DNA from: Sipunculus nudus | Lineage: Eukaryota > Annelida > Sipuncula > Golfingiida > Sipunculidae | Length of the DNA: 64,000 nt | Assembly (NCBI GenBank): GCA_026874595.1 | Contig: CM049307.1 | Span: 47,589,678-47,653,677, forward strand | Direction of reading: 5' to 3' | Shown: one piece after another, positions 13,020 through 24,900 of the stretch | How positions within the stretch are numbered: position 1 is the first letter of the stretch | How the letters are laid out: each line of letters begins with the position of its first letter | Made by a program: the position numbers and the translations under genes | The notes under the pieces: model-generated | The model's input: the letters and a program-made list of their open reading frames with translations, nothing else | The model's database searches: none | What the model was told of the DNA's origin: nothing

Positions 13020-15198
13020 AAACAAGGGACCCAGGGTTCATGGCGCTCAGCTGGATTTTACTATGTATGAAATTTTGTAAATTTTAGCAAATGGTCAAGG
13101 GCTTCGTTGTAAAGTTATATGTTCTTGTATATTAGCATTCGGAATGCTCAGTTGAAATGCCTCAATTTTGTAGAGGTAATATACAAAATAATGATTGTTT
13201 AACCAAAGGTACTGATTGTTATTTATAACTCTAAAAAAATTATTTAAATAGCAAAAAATGTGATAAACATAGCCTTTAAATTCATAAAATGAATATGACA
13301 AAGATCAACGTGCACAGCAAATATGGGGTCAATCCATACTTTAATATTTAAGACATGTACCTTATATCAAATTTATACATTTGTTTTTCTGGGAGAAATT
13401 TCAAAACTGTCATTCACGATTTTTTAGAAGTTGTTTAATTGCTTAATTTGTTCCATATCTGCTTTATAATTTAGTTTATTCTAAATTGAATTGATGACAC
13501 AATATGCCAAATATAATGGTGGTGAGGTATCAAAGTAAACATTAAATATGCTAAATAAAATGAAATATAAATTTATTTTTTCTAATGGTCGACTGAGCTT
13601 AACTTCTAAGAGAGACAGGTAAGTCAACTAAATATTATCAAATTTATCTATGCTTACTATTGGATCATAATTTCATGTATATCAAGCACTACTGATGGTC
13701 ATTAAATAGGTAAATTATAGCTGTCTATCCATTTAGCTAAGCATTATGAAGTAAAATATTATGCATAAAGGTGTTTATTGGTAAATTTAAAAGGCCTCTT
13801 AATTTTCTGTATGTAAGTCCCAATGAACGATAGCAGATATTTTCCCCTGCATGACATTTCCCTTTTTATTACTGGTTTATAAAGACTATCACCAAAAGGA
13901 TAAAACAGGTCAATTATATTTCTTTCTCACATTTCAACTTACAGTAAAAATGTGCCACATGAACTGATTATTCTATTTTTACTAAGAAACCCTTCATGTT
14001 TATCAGTAGGAATAAATAAAGGCAAACGTTGATGGAAAACGCTCGAGTCAAATTTTATCATCAGCTCTGCAAATGATCCCTACTCTTTATAAATTATTTA
14101 TTATTCTAACTTTTGTTTTACTGTTTAAAAAGTTAAGCTCACAAAACCTGGCCTGAAGTAGTTTTTAACATTAAAAAATCTGTTCCTTTTTTATGAGTAA
14201 CAATACCTGAAAATATGGTGACAATTTGCTTGTATTTAATACTATTCAATTTACAAATGGAACTAAATGTAAATAAGAGGAAATAACCCAAGAATCAAGA
14301 CATCCATTAAAAAATTCAATAAGGAACAAGTTGGTAGTATTTTGTCAGTCAAAGTACTTTCCAAGCATATAATGTCCACTTGCTTTACTGTTTTAGTTAA
14401 GATTTAAAGTAGCCTACCTTCGTGTTTTCAGAAAAATATATCATATGGGTGCGTATATTTCATGGACACTTGGTGCAAATCAACAAATATTGTGTATATA
14501 AACAAATTTTCATTTTCACAATTTTGATGAGAATATTACGACATCCTGCACCAAACAAAAAAGTCATCACAACTTCGTGCCGTGATAATTGATAACAAAT
14601 AGTACCTTTTTCATCACAAAATTGCCCAAATATCACTCCAACTATCACTTCAAAATTTTAATCAAAAGGTCAAATTGAAATTGGTGCATTAACAATAAAT
14701 GATAGTGTTTAAGAAAAGGGCATTCATGGTAAAACTAAATGTTTACGCTGATAACTAATAATTCAGTTTTTTTTCTGGTATACACTTAAATATAAAGTTA
14801 ATAAATTGACTTAATATCTTTTTTGGTGGTCTGACCAAGTTCTATCATAAGTCTCTAACATCTTAATTATATTAGGATGTTGATAAGGCTATTGAACTAA
14901 GCCCCGACATATAAACACAAAACATATTCAAACATCTTCATGCATATGAAGGATATAAAACAAATGATTTGGTATAAGGCCATCTTATTATGTAATATAA
15001 GTTTATCAAAGAAAAAACGGAGCTTTTCTCTTAATTTATCGGAGGAGAAATTAATGGTTTGATAACAGGTTTGCCTCTAATTAATTGTTTGCAAACGGGT
15101 CTTAAACAATAACTGTTTTGATTCGTGAACTGTTAACATACGTCCAACCGAACGGACAACTGGGACGGACAAAATACAAAAAATCCACTGAGCTAAAC
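13020..15198 (+). mobile_element. Putative hairpin-ended element with intact head and weak tail
   Basis: The head ACAAGGGACCCAGGG...GGCGCTCAGCTGG is at 13022. The tail with GAACGGACAACTGGGACGGAC and CACTGAGCTAA ends at about 15196. Between them is AT-rich DNA with no recognisable gene. Unity of the element is inferred from the matching ends; the 3' hairpin is decayed. Confidence 0.4.
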
Positions 15199-15202
15199 AT
15201 TA

Positions 15203-15800
15203 AACAAGTGACCCAGGGGCAATGACGCTCAGCTGACTAGGAAGACATTCACAAAAGGAATGTTATGATCTGAATGCCAAATTTTGTAGGTGGTTTCCCC
15301 ATTCAACTGAAGCATAGCTCGAAGGATATGGGTATCAGAGACTTAATTTCAGGTTTCCAAGGAGATTTTTTATATGACCTCCCTGCATGTCAAGATTTCA
15401 GGTGCAATGGTTACGATTTGTGCCCTCATAACGGACAACCGCATCTTAAAAGGTCTCAAAAATAAAAATTAACGAAATCGCGTAAAAATTTGAAAAAATA
15501 CAGATGGCGCCATCAGTCTGCAGGAACTAATGAACACTCCATGATCAATGTGCATGCAAATAATCATGGTGATCAATGCATTAGTTGTTCAGATACTGGA
15601 GCTTTTGTATCAATTTTTTTTTTTATTATTCTGGTGGGTTCTTCTTAGCCTCATAGCTCGAAGGATATGGGTAACAGAGACTTAATTTCAGGTTTCCATG
15701 GAGATTTTTTATAGACCTCCCTGGATTTCAAGTTAGAAGTTTCAAGATCTAATGGTTACGATTTGTGCCCTGTTAAAGGACTACCGCATTTCAAAAATAG
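15203..15800 (+). mobile_element. Truncated copy of the CAGCTGAGCTAA family
   Basis: The head ACAAGTGACCCAGGGG...GACGCTCAGCTGA directly follows the previous tail. Two copies of CATAGCTCGAAGGATATGGG and an ATGGCGCCAT palindrome at 15504-15513 resemble the element at 5.4-6.7 kb. The next head interrupts it before any hairpin. Confidence 0.5.
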
Positions 15801-15802
15801 AA

Positions 15803-17612
15803 ACAAGGGACCCATGGGTCACTGTGCTCAGCTGAAGTTGGCCTTGAAGGTAAAAATCTAAAATAATATCAAATGAAGATAAAGTCTAAGAGGAAAAGGT
15901 AATATAGGCCATTGCTGGTTGACATGATTGGTTTGTATTGGCGAGTAAGAAATTGTAGCAAATAATATTTTGTGACCAAACCATGCATTTCCTAATGTTA
16001 CAATTAAAGCATGTGAGCAGTTTGTGACCATAAGATGTATATTATTACCTTGATCATTGGTTGGCTTTTTTTTCGATAAATTGTTGCAGTTCAGAAATTT
16101 ACACATTTGTTCAATGGGATTTTTTTTACAATTTTTATATTATTAAATATATGTATTTTTGATTTTATAAAATGTAAACAGTTGAAATATAACTAATGTC
16201 TCCAGGCCACAGATGCAAGGACATCTCATCCAAATATTTTTTACATAAATAAATTTTACACATTTGCGATAAAAACTAGTGTCCCAGTGCACAGGTGCAA
16301 AAGAACCAATGGCCCGGGGGGGGGGGGGTTAAAAACACTTCTGCATGTGCATACAGGGCAATGCCTGATCTTCAATTCTGCTGAGGCAGGAAAATAATGA
16401 ACAAATGTTTGTATTAGATCCTCATTTTTTATCACATTTTTTTTTTCATCTTAAGTTTATATATTTATACATTTCCAATATGACATATATCTGAATATGA
16501 AAGTTGATTAATAATTCTAAATTGCATCATCATAAATCTCAATGAGACAACTCCACATCATGCATACAAATGTATATTTATTTTTTTATCATAAAAATAT
16601 ATCTTTCAATTTTGCAAAACAATAAATATCTACAATTAATACTTGATTCACATTTCACAATTTTAAATTGTGCCTTTATTTATCAATAATTTGCTTCATA
16701 TTTTATAAATTTATGCATACTGATGGGTTTAATTATATTTAAATTTGTTAAAATCATGTAAAAGAACATTGATTTCTTTATACATGCTACATTAACACAA
16801 CAATGGCATCTTCTTGATTACTCCTAGAACTACGTTTAAAGGAAAGTTTTGTTTCCACTCCAAATACAGGGCACCCAATTATAATTACTGCATAACACTT
16901 GGTGCGGAGGGTTGGCGGGTGGTGGTGGAGGGGGGATGAGAATAACTGTACACCTCTCACAGCAGTGGATCTCCCCCAGTGAATGTAACAAAGCAGGATC
17001 CCTGGCAATGTTGACTTCCAGTGACCAGGAGTGAGTTGCCTGCATCTGGACAAAGCAAGTGACTACAAAGAAGCCTCAAGAAAAAATTCAATAACTAGCC
17101 TAATTTTCAAGCCTTTATTTTCAAATTTCAGATTTAAACAAATTAAATATGCATGTTTACAAGCTGTGAAACTCAAATCAATAGTACTCACAGGAAATGT
17201 TATTTGAGCAAATTTTTTACCTGAATTTTTACAAAGTCCCATATGTTTGGGCCCATAACTTTAAGAAATTACACTCAACTGACTTAATTTCTAGCATGTA
17301 TATACTAGGGAATATATAGAAGAATACTTCTGGTAAATATTAAGAAAAACAGGTGAGTACTTTTGATATTAGGCAGTCCTGAAGTGTGATAATAGGTTTT
17401 TAATGGAAATTTGAGGTTTTCCTTAATTTCTCGGAGTAACGAAGTCGCAGTGACCCAGTTTCCGGTTTTGTAGGAGATCTTGGGGACATCTAACAGTATA
17501 CCGAATTTTGGATTCGTAGGTCTAACGGTTTCATAACGTGCAAGTCTAACGGACGGACGGACAATAGACCATGACTATAGGTCAGATGACTAATAGTCTC
17601 AGCTGAGCTAAA
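15803..17612 (+). mobile_element. CAGCTGAGCTAA-family element, near full length
   Basis: The head ACAAGGGACCCATGGGTCAC...GCTCAGCTGA is at about 15806. The tail GACGGACGGACAATAGACC then TCAGATGACT and CTCAGCTGAGCTAA ends near 17611. The body shares segments with 8.8-10.3 kb (GCTGAGGCAGGAAAATAATG, then TTAGGCAGTC). A poly-G run is at 16315-16328. Confidence 0.55.
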
Positions 17613-17849
17613 AATTATAATTGAAAAAGCCCTCCTCGCCACGGTCAAATAACAATACATGACCTCAACGTTGCGCATGGTTGAACACACTCGCCAAAAT
17701 AGGTGACCAACTGCAGTGTTACGCATGAAATATAAACCTTTTTTTATTCCCAATTGATTGTATAATTTTTAACATGAGGCACTCCCTATGGCTCGCATTG
17801 TGGCATTCAGTGGTCTATGGGGTAGAGGAAACCTGAGAACGACTTTATG

Positions 17850-18690
17850 CCAATACAGACAGGATGAAGAAGCAAAAGTACTTTAAATTCTCTCAGAAAA
17901 ATTGATAATAATGTCACAGTAAGTAAATTGGATACTGTCCAGAGAAGGAAAAGGCGATATCTCAGTGATGAAGATGTTAAATCAGATCAAAGATCTGGAA
18001 AAAGTGAAACTAAGGGTAGGGGGTAACACTTTTTTCATTTTTTTTGCTACATTTCAGCTAGATTTCTAAAATATATGCATGCATTAATAAGCCTGGGGTC
18101 ATAGCTATCCAGTGAAACCAAATCTGTTATGCTGACTTGTGACCAACAGCAGCTTGGAGGAAACAGATGAACAAATATATGCAATTCTCAAAATTGTTCG
18201 ATTTCTGCCCTTTTTACTTAATTTCTCAAGAATGTTATCCAAAAAGACTAAATACAGGTATGCATTTTAATGACAAATATCTAGCTACTGCATACCTGCA
18301 AAAAGTTCTGTCCTCAAATAGGGTCCCTGGTGAAACTTCTATGTCCAAAAATGCTGTTTTCGCAAAATCTTAGGGGTATGGGGTACTTTGTATAGCTGTT
18401 AATGTTACAATTTTTTGTCTCAAATGAGTAATAATTTTAAAGTGCATGTTCATACCTACCGAAAAAGCCCACATAGGTATTGATTACTTTCAGACTGACA
18501 GTAATTACTAAAATTCAGATTTTTTTCCCCCCAACCGGCTACTTTTGACGCTGGATATGAAACCTTTTGCAAGAGCAGGCCCAGACTAGACATCATTGAA
18601 AAAAAAACATTCTTATACCTATAGTTTACGAAAATAACCTTGGAATTTGTAGTAATTTTAGGGACAATTCATCTCAATTTTGCCTAAATG
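17850..18690 (-). repeat. Unnamed interspersed repeat, copy 2 (inverted)
   Basis: This is the reverse complement of 11500-12350 along most of its length, beginning with CAATACAGACAGGATGAAG and ending near 18690. The two copies differ by many substitutions and small gaps, so the duplication is old. Confidence 0.65.
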
Positions 18691-18698
18691 CCTCCCTG

Positions 18699-19534
18699 AC
18701 TACAAGGGCACTGCAAAGTGGAGCATTCCCTCTCACGGGAACATAATTATACTGGGTGTATTACAGTGTGAAAATGAGGAAGGCAGCTCTGTGACCTTGA
18801 CCTTTGACCTCAAACTAAATATGGTCTTCATCCGTGGGTGAGCCATATGTGCAAGATGAAAAGGTTTTGGTCAAATGGTTTGGCTTAAAACGGGCCTATT
18901 AAGCTTTTTTTAAGAAGCGTGTCCCGAGGCCTTGACCTTTGACCTCAAAATCGAGTTGTTTTTTTTTTGCATCTGTTGCTGGGTAAGTCATTTGTGCGAG
19001 ATCAAGGGTTTTGATTAAAGGTTTGGCTTAAAATTGGTCCACAAGCTTTTCTAAGAAGTGGGTGCCGTGGCCTTGACCTTTGACCCTGCGGCTCGAATCA
19101 ACTGGGTTCTTCATCTATTAGTGGGCGAGCCGAGATAAAAGGTTTTGGTCAAACGGTTGGGCTTAAAATGGATCCACAATGTTTTTCAAGAACTGGCTCT
19201 GGTGGCCTTGACCTTTGGCCTCAAAATTATTAGGGTTCTTCAATTGTGGGTGGGTAGGCCATGTGTGCAATATGATAGGTTTTGGTAAAACGGTTTGGGG
19301 TTAAAATGGCTCAATAACCATTTTTAAGAAGTGGGTCCTGTGGCCTGGACTTTTGACCCCGTGACTTTAACAAACCGATAGGATTTTTCATCTGTGGGTG
19401 GGTGAGCCGTAAGTACAAGATGAAAGGTTTTAAACAGTTTGGCTTAAAATGGGTCCACAAGCCAATCCCGGATTGACGAACGCACAAACTGAGGTGTTAC
19501 TATATCCCCTCCTGCAACTTCGTTGCGAGGGGAT
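18699..19534 (+). mobile_element. HINE/pearl-like element with about 138-bp tandem units
   Basis: Five diverged units, each beginning near GACCTTGACCTTTGACC, occur at about 18795, 18932, 19070, 19205 and 19340. They share TGGGTGAGCCAT.TGTGC and TTTGGCTTAAAA.GGG phrases. A hairpin follows at 19504-19534: ATCCCCTC(CT)GCAAC, loop TTC, GTTGCGAGGGGAT. The unit is a diverged relative of the half-unit in the 27-35 kb array. The left end is approximate. Confidence 0.6.
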
Positions 19535-20507
19535 TATTATGAGTAAACTTACAATTCTGAATTTGTTTTCAGATTTTATGCTTTTTTATAAAATTTTAAA
19601 TAAAGAATATTGTTTAAACTATTCTATGAAAGAATGGATATGCCTAAAAAAATTCCCCTTATTGCATCAAATAGTTACAGGCTACAAGTTTCGTAGATTA
19701 CACAGTGCAGATGCAAGGTATACCTAATAGTAATTGGCTTGTTTTAATTTACCAAATTTAGTTCATGCTTATTTGAAAATTTGTACAGCATTTTATTTAA
19801 GTTAATAAATGTGTATTATTATGCTTCAGCTCATGTCCATTCTAAATTTGCAGGGTTTCGTATGTTTCAAGGGAATAAATTTACATACATATTAGTCACT
19901 TAGTTAAAATACAAACTTTTAACAAATATATTTTTGTGATCATGAGAGGCTCCTGCATCTTTCTAAAAGTGTACAGTCAACACAACCACATGGATGTTAT
20001 ACAAATATTCTCAGATTTAATTTAAGCTGAGCGAGGTGACCCACAGGTCCCTTGTTTTTATTGCCGACTTATCCAATTCTTTAAGTATTTACATCTGCAA
20101 TTCCATTTCAGTTTGGGGCTACGACAGGTGGGTTGCACTAGTTTCCTGTTATTTTATTTTGTGGCCTGGTGTCTACTGCACCTGCAGGTCCTGGGCATGT
20201 AATCATCCCCATTGCTGGGTCTTATCACAGAGGACCCTCCCAAAGACGCACTTGTTTGCGAGCGATGCCGGGCTTAAAATAGTCATGTGCTCTACCCGTC
20301 CCACAGAAGCTGGTTGGTAAAGCTTTTATAAACACTTACTGGAAGGATCTGGCTTAATTTGTACATCCATTGGTACAAATTAACTGGTATTGAAATTCAC
20401 ACATTTCCTCATCAATTTCTTGATTCACCGAGTTTTATTTCAAATGAGTAGCGGCCACCCCCTTCCATAAATAATAGTCGATATTTAAAGGTTCAGATTT
20501 GAATGTA
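19535..20507. other. Non-coding; reversed element head at about 20027-20058
   Basis: Mostly AT-rich sequence with no gene signal. AAGCTGAGCGAGGTGACC followed by AGGTCCCTTGTT is the reverse complement of the ACAAGGGACC...GCTCAGC head, marking a truncated minus-oriented copy. Confidence 0.45.
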
Positions 20508-20513
20508 TTTATT
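20508..20513 (-). terminator. Candidate poly(A) signal AATAAA (distal)
   Basis: A second canonical hexamer on the minus strand about 1 kb after the stop, in strongly AT-rich DNA. Further AT-rich matches lie beyond it, so this is a candidate only. Confidence 0.35.
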
Positions 20514-20656
20514 AATGTATATGTTATACATAATGAAAAAAAAACTTTATAAAACCAAATATTCTCAATTAAAATCAGTTACACAGGAATGGAACAAGAC
20601 AATGAAGACACAAACAACGTTCCCTGTGACCAGTGTCATATGATGACAGGGCCCAG

Positions 20657-20662
20657 TTTATT
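20657..20662 (-). terminator. Candidate poly(A) signal AATAAA (proximal)
   Basis: A canonical hexamer on the minus strand about 845 bases after the TNRC6 stop codon. Confidence 0.4.
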
Positions 20663-21504
20663 TGATCACCAAGTAGCCACTAGAATACAACTTCTAACAT
20701 AATGATATATCACACATTAAGACACACAGCTTCCAGGACACCCGTACAAAATGGCCACGAGGTCCAGCGGTTGGCAAATTTTGACATGGTTCCATAGAAT
20801 GTCAACTAAGACAGTATTCACAGTCAACAAAGATCTTTGTACATGGATGGAAGAATCGGCAATGATGAGAAAAGTACATCAATCTTCAAGTGTATATACT
20901 TAATAATAACAAACTCGCTGCAGAAATGCATATAGACTCAGCACTCAAAAATTAAGTCACCAAAGTGGTTTCTAATATGTAATTAAGTTTTTTTTTTTTT
21001 GGTTATTTTTGGTATTTTTTTACTATGAACGTCTGTGTTCAAATGCCATTTAGTGAGATGTCACACTTCTTATTCATGCAGGTCATCTCTCCGGTAAGAT
21101 AAAGCATTAAATATATCTTGAAAGACTTCTCCTTGACCTCTGACCTAGATCAGAAGCGCATGTCCGATTAAAATGTGCCCTGTCTTCTATGAAGCAGATA
21201 GCACCATATAAATTGCATTATCAACATATCATCTTCAAGAGTCAATTGCCCTCACTAGAATGTGTGTGTACATTTGGAATGCAGCATCTCTAGTGAACAG
21301 GCTTTAAAACATGATACAAGTAAGCCACTAAACAGTCTTAATAACGTACATCGGGATTGATTTGTGTTCAATGAGGTTAGCCCCAACGAGCAGTGCAGGG
21401 CCGGCATGTGCAGGATCCATCGGACAAGAGATCACAGTACAGGTCAGGGGTATTGCAACTGGGAAGTCCCCTGCCTGTCATAAATACTGGGCTCAGCTTT
21501 AGCT

Positions 21505-21963
21505 TTACGTAGACTGGCCGCCCAGGAGACCACCGGGGAACAGGGACACATCTGCCCCCTGGTGGTCATCGAGGGAGGGAGCCCACAAGCCGCTAGACCC
21601 CCACATGCCTCCACTCTGCAGGCTTCCGAGGCCCGTGCCGTTCCACTGGTTGGTGTCGTTCCTGTAACTGCCACCGTAACGACCAGAACGCATATCACCA
21701 GGAGGTTGTGACCAGAGGGCTCCCGCCCCTCCACTGTGCGACGTAGAATTAAGCTCAAAGAATCGAGCCACATCGGCATCATTGGCGAACTCGGCCACGA
21801 TTGTGGTGTTGCCAATGACGTTGCCCGTAAGTGCTTTCTGTGCTTTAATGGCCTCCTCTGTTGAGGAATACCGAACCAGCGCCTGGCCAAAAGGTATATT
21901 CTGGTAAAACGCCAGGAGGGGCCCATGTTGGATGCACAACGTTTTCAGGGTGGTAATGCCAAT
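21505..21963 (-). CDS. TNRC6: TNRC6 coding exon 9: rest of RRM and C-terminal tail
   Basis: This terminal coding exon has acceptor TTTTCCAG|ATTGGC and stop codon at 21507-21505. It encodes residues 1527-1678. TLKTLCIQHGPLLAFY, ALVRYSSTEEAIKAQKAL and GNTTIVAEFA align with the TNRC6 RRM (TLRTLCMQHGPL, ALVRYSSKEE, GNTTILAEFA). Known structures of this RRM lack the usual RNA-binding residues. The tail keeps dispersed tryptophans (ALWSQPP, NQWNGTG, GGMWGSSGLWAPS), like the deadenylase-recruiting tail of the family. Confidence 0.96.
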   Translation of the reverse strand: MGITTLKTLCIQHGPLLAFYQNIPFGQALVRYSSTEEAIKAQKALTGNVIGNTTIVAEFANDADVARFFELNSTSHSGGAGALWSQPPGDMRSGRYGGSYRNDTNQWNGTGLGSLQSGGMWGSSGLWAPSLDDHQGADVSLFPGGLLGGQST

Positions 21964-24900
21964 CTGGAAAAGAAAAGACAAATAAAATTCATTCATCTAA
22001 TTTATCTAACCATGAAGATGAAAGAAGAGTTGTCCCTTTTTATTATTAGAGAAATGATATAATACACAAGGGTGGTCGACTCAGACCAAGATAAAAATTG
22101 TATATTTCGAAGTGGCTACTCTGGAAATATTAACTAAATCATTCGCATGATCTAACAAATCCAATCATGAAATAAAAATAAAATATGTAATACAAGAATC
22201 AATTTCACATAAATGAGATATTTCCATTAATTTTTTCTTTTTAAATTAAATGAAACCCTATCATCCATGTCTTGTTTGGCAGACTGTGAAGAAGTTGAAT
22301 ATATCAAGTTCTCAGACTGACACTACAAAAATCCAAATCTTTATGTGGTTGTAAAAGGAGATAAAAAGTTTGCCTGAAATGGGAGGTCTGATCTAAAAGA
22401 AAATCAAATAGGAAAATGGGTGGCACAAAAAGACAAGATAACCCTGAGTAGGGTATGGTTAAATATAAGAAATGATATTTAACTATAGCCTAAATACCCG
22501 TTTGTGGCAAGCAGTTAGGTTTATCACCTCACTAGTGATAATACTGTATAAACACAGCATTTACATCACTGTATATGAGCCTTAAACAGTTGTGTTTAAC
22601 GATCTATTTGGTCGTTTACAGTTCTGTGTACTTCAGTAAATATATCTTCCGCCCCTAAACTAACAATTGTTACTGTCACAGCTGAGTTTAAGCAATCAAA
22701 CCAGAGGTCAAGAGCACCTCTGCTCTTTACTATAGTATTGGCTTTCAAAAGGGTCTCCCTGCACACGTTCACCAAAACAATCATTTTTTTTCATCATGCT
22801 TACTGATATGATCTTTTCCCCGTGGTGACAAATGAACTTGTTCAAAGGCAAAATATTTATGGCGGATTTAAACCTGCCAAGAAACATTTAACACTGAAAG
22901 GTAGTTATTCTTTTGATCTGCAAAAACTGCAAATACTAATTATTACACTGCTCAGCATCATAATCACAAATGCAGCTCAGCTTGGAAACCTTCAGCCCAC
23001 CATCTACCTGGTCTTCTAAATACATCAGTGGTGTCATTCACTACGCTTTAGCCTTTTGAAAACAGTTCGGCAAAGTCAAAACAATGGCCTTTTGTTTTGA
23101 CTTTGCCAAACTTATTTCAAAAAGCCGAAGCGTAGTGAATGCAGTGGTGTAGGAATAAATGTACTGAAGAGGGTAATGTAATCCGTTCGAGTGTGTTGGA
23201 TGAGAAATGTTTCAAAGCTTATTTCATAAACATGAGTGTTTTTTGGTAAGAACTTCATAGAAAATTGTAATATTTTGTGAGCATGCCAATGTAAGATGTA
23301 AACAGGTGTTTGCCTGAAATGTAACAAATTTTAATTTTAAAGTTTGACAGTTAAGACCGGTAGTCCTAGCCGCCCATACAGCCTAACTGGAAGAGGTTCA
23401 CTTAAAGTAGACATGAACTCTGGCTGAAAGGTGATTAATTATAAGATACTGACACTTTCCAGCACTATAGCTTTCTACATATACCTGGTGCATTTCTAAA
23501 ACTACTTCTAGTCTTCTAGACTATTTTTTAATATATATTTACCTTATAACCTACAATTTTAAGGGGCAAAGGAAACTTTCAGCAACTGACAATTTGACTA
23601 TTGAACGGTTTCTTCTTGTCCTGTACCATGACTGAGACGTTACAAATTTATACAAGCTTTTTGTCATAACTGTTACAACTAACTATCTTCAACTAGACTG
23701 GCTCAATCCCCAAATACCTATGTTTTAAGACATATCATCACTCAAATGTTTATATATAATAGATACATAATCGTTGTCACTGTCGATGGCTGAAAGGGGG
23801 GGGGGGGGAGGTAGAATGAGTCAGGGATGTATGGCAAATTGAAAACCAGCATTAACACTATAATAACAGATAGGTAAGGTGGGGCCAATCTATCAGAAAC
23901 TTGCAAGTTGTAACAATAGTGGACAAAATGGCTTTGTACTTTTGCTGCTGGGCACTGCTACAACAAAGAATTGTTTTATCTGGAATGTAATGAGCTAGGT
24001 ACCAGTCTTTGGATATCTGACACCAGAAATCATCGATTTAATGCCACCTGTAATCATCAATTTAAATCCACCTGTACTAAATTTGTGTAGAACACCACCT
24101 GGTCTATCTAGAAACTGAGTGCAGTCCAAAATCTGATGTACACGCAAGTCCACACATAATACAATCACAGCACTGCTTCTATGAACCAGATACTCCAGCT
24201 GCATGCTGCAACAAGTGGGCGTGGCATGTCTAAGCTTCATATACATATAACCAAATACACGCATCAAACGGCTAACATCACGAGAAAAATCACTCAAAAC
24301 AGAATCAACAGTGCAACAAAAACATCAAACTGTGCGCAAACATGTTGGTGTGTGTGCAGAGTGTACATATTGGTATATATATTCAACAGACAGCTTTGTA
24401 CCTTCACCTCCCTATTTACATACACAGCAAACATTATGCAAATTAATTGAAAGAGCATGCAGAAAAAAATCAAGCAAGCAAAAAGCAGACCAAAGCATGC
24501 AAACAAGACAGAAACGAAGCGGGTTGGGTTGAGGGCATGCAAGGAGGGAGGGAGTGGTCCAAGCACCGCCAGTACCTGCGGGGTCAGGTTCTTCAACACG
24601 AGCCAGCCAGATATGTTGTTGCTGTTGGAACGTTCCCAGCCAGGCCCAGGCGCTGAAATAACAAGCACGCCAACACAAGGCCTATTACAGTGCCTGTCTT
24701 CCACCATGTGACAAACTAGGCTTTTTAGGGGTTACTTGAAATGCCTAGTGCAAAACTAGACAATTTACAGACCAAATTTTGGCAATTTACAAACCAAATT
24801 TTGAAATCGGCTGAAGTTGGCTGCAGAAAGTTTCCAATCAGGGCATATAGCATTTTTAGGATATCACATTCAAATTTTATCAGTTTCTCAATATTGGCGC

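Larger units (their letters stand above)
20508..21504 (-). other. TNRC6: TNRC6 3' UTR (end estimated)
   Basis: From the stop codon to the last plausible polyadenylation hexamer the sequence is non-coding on the minus strand. AATAAA occurs at 20662-20657 and again at 20513-20508. Which is used cannot be told here, so the length is between about 0.85 and 1.0 kb. Confidence 0.45.
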
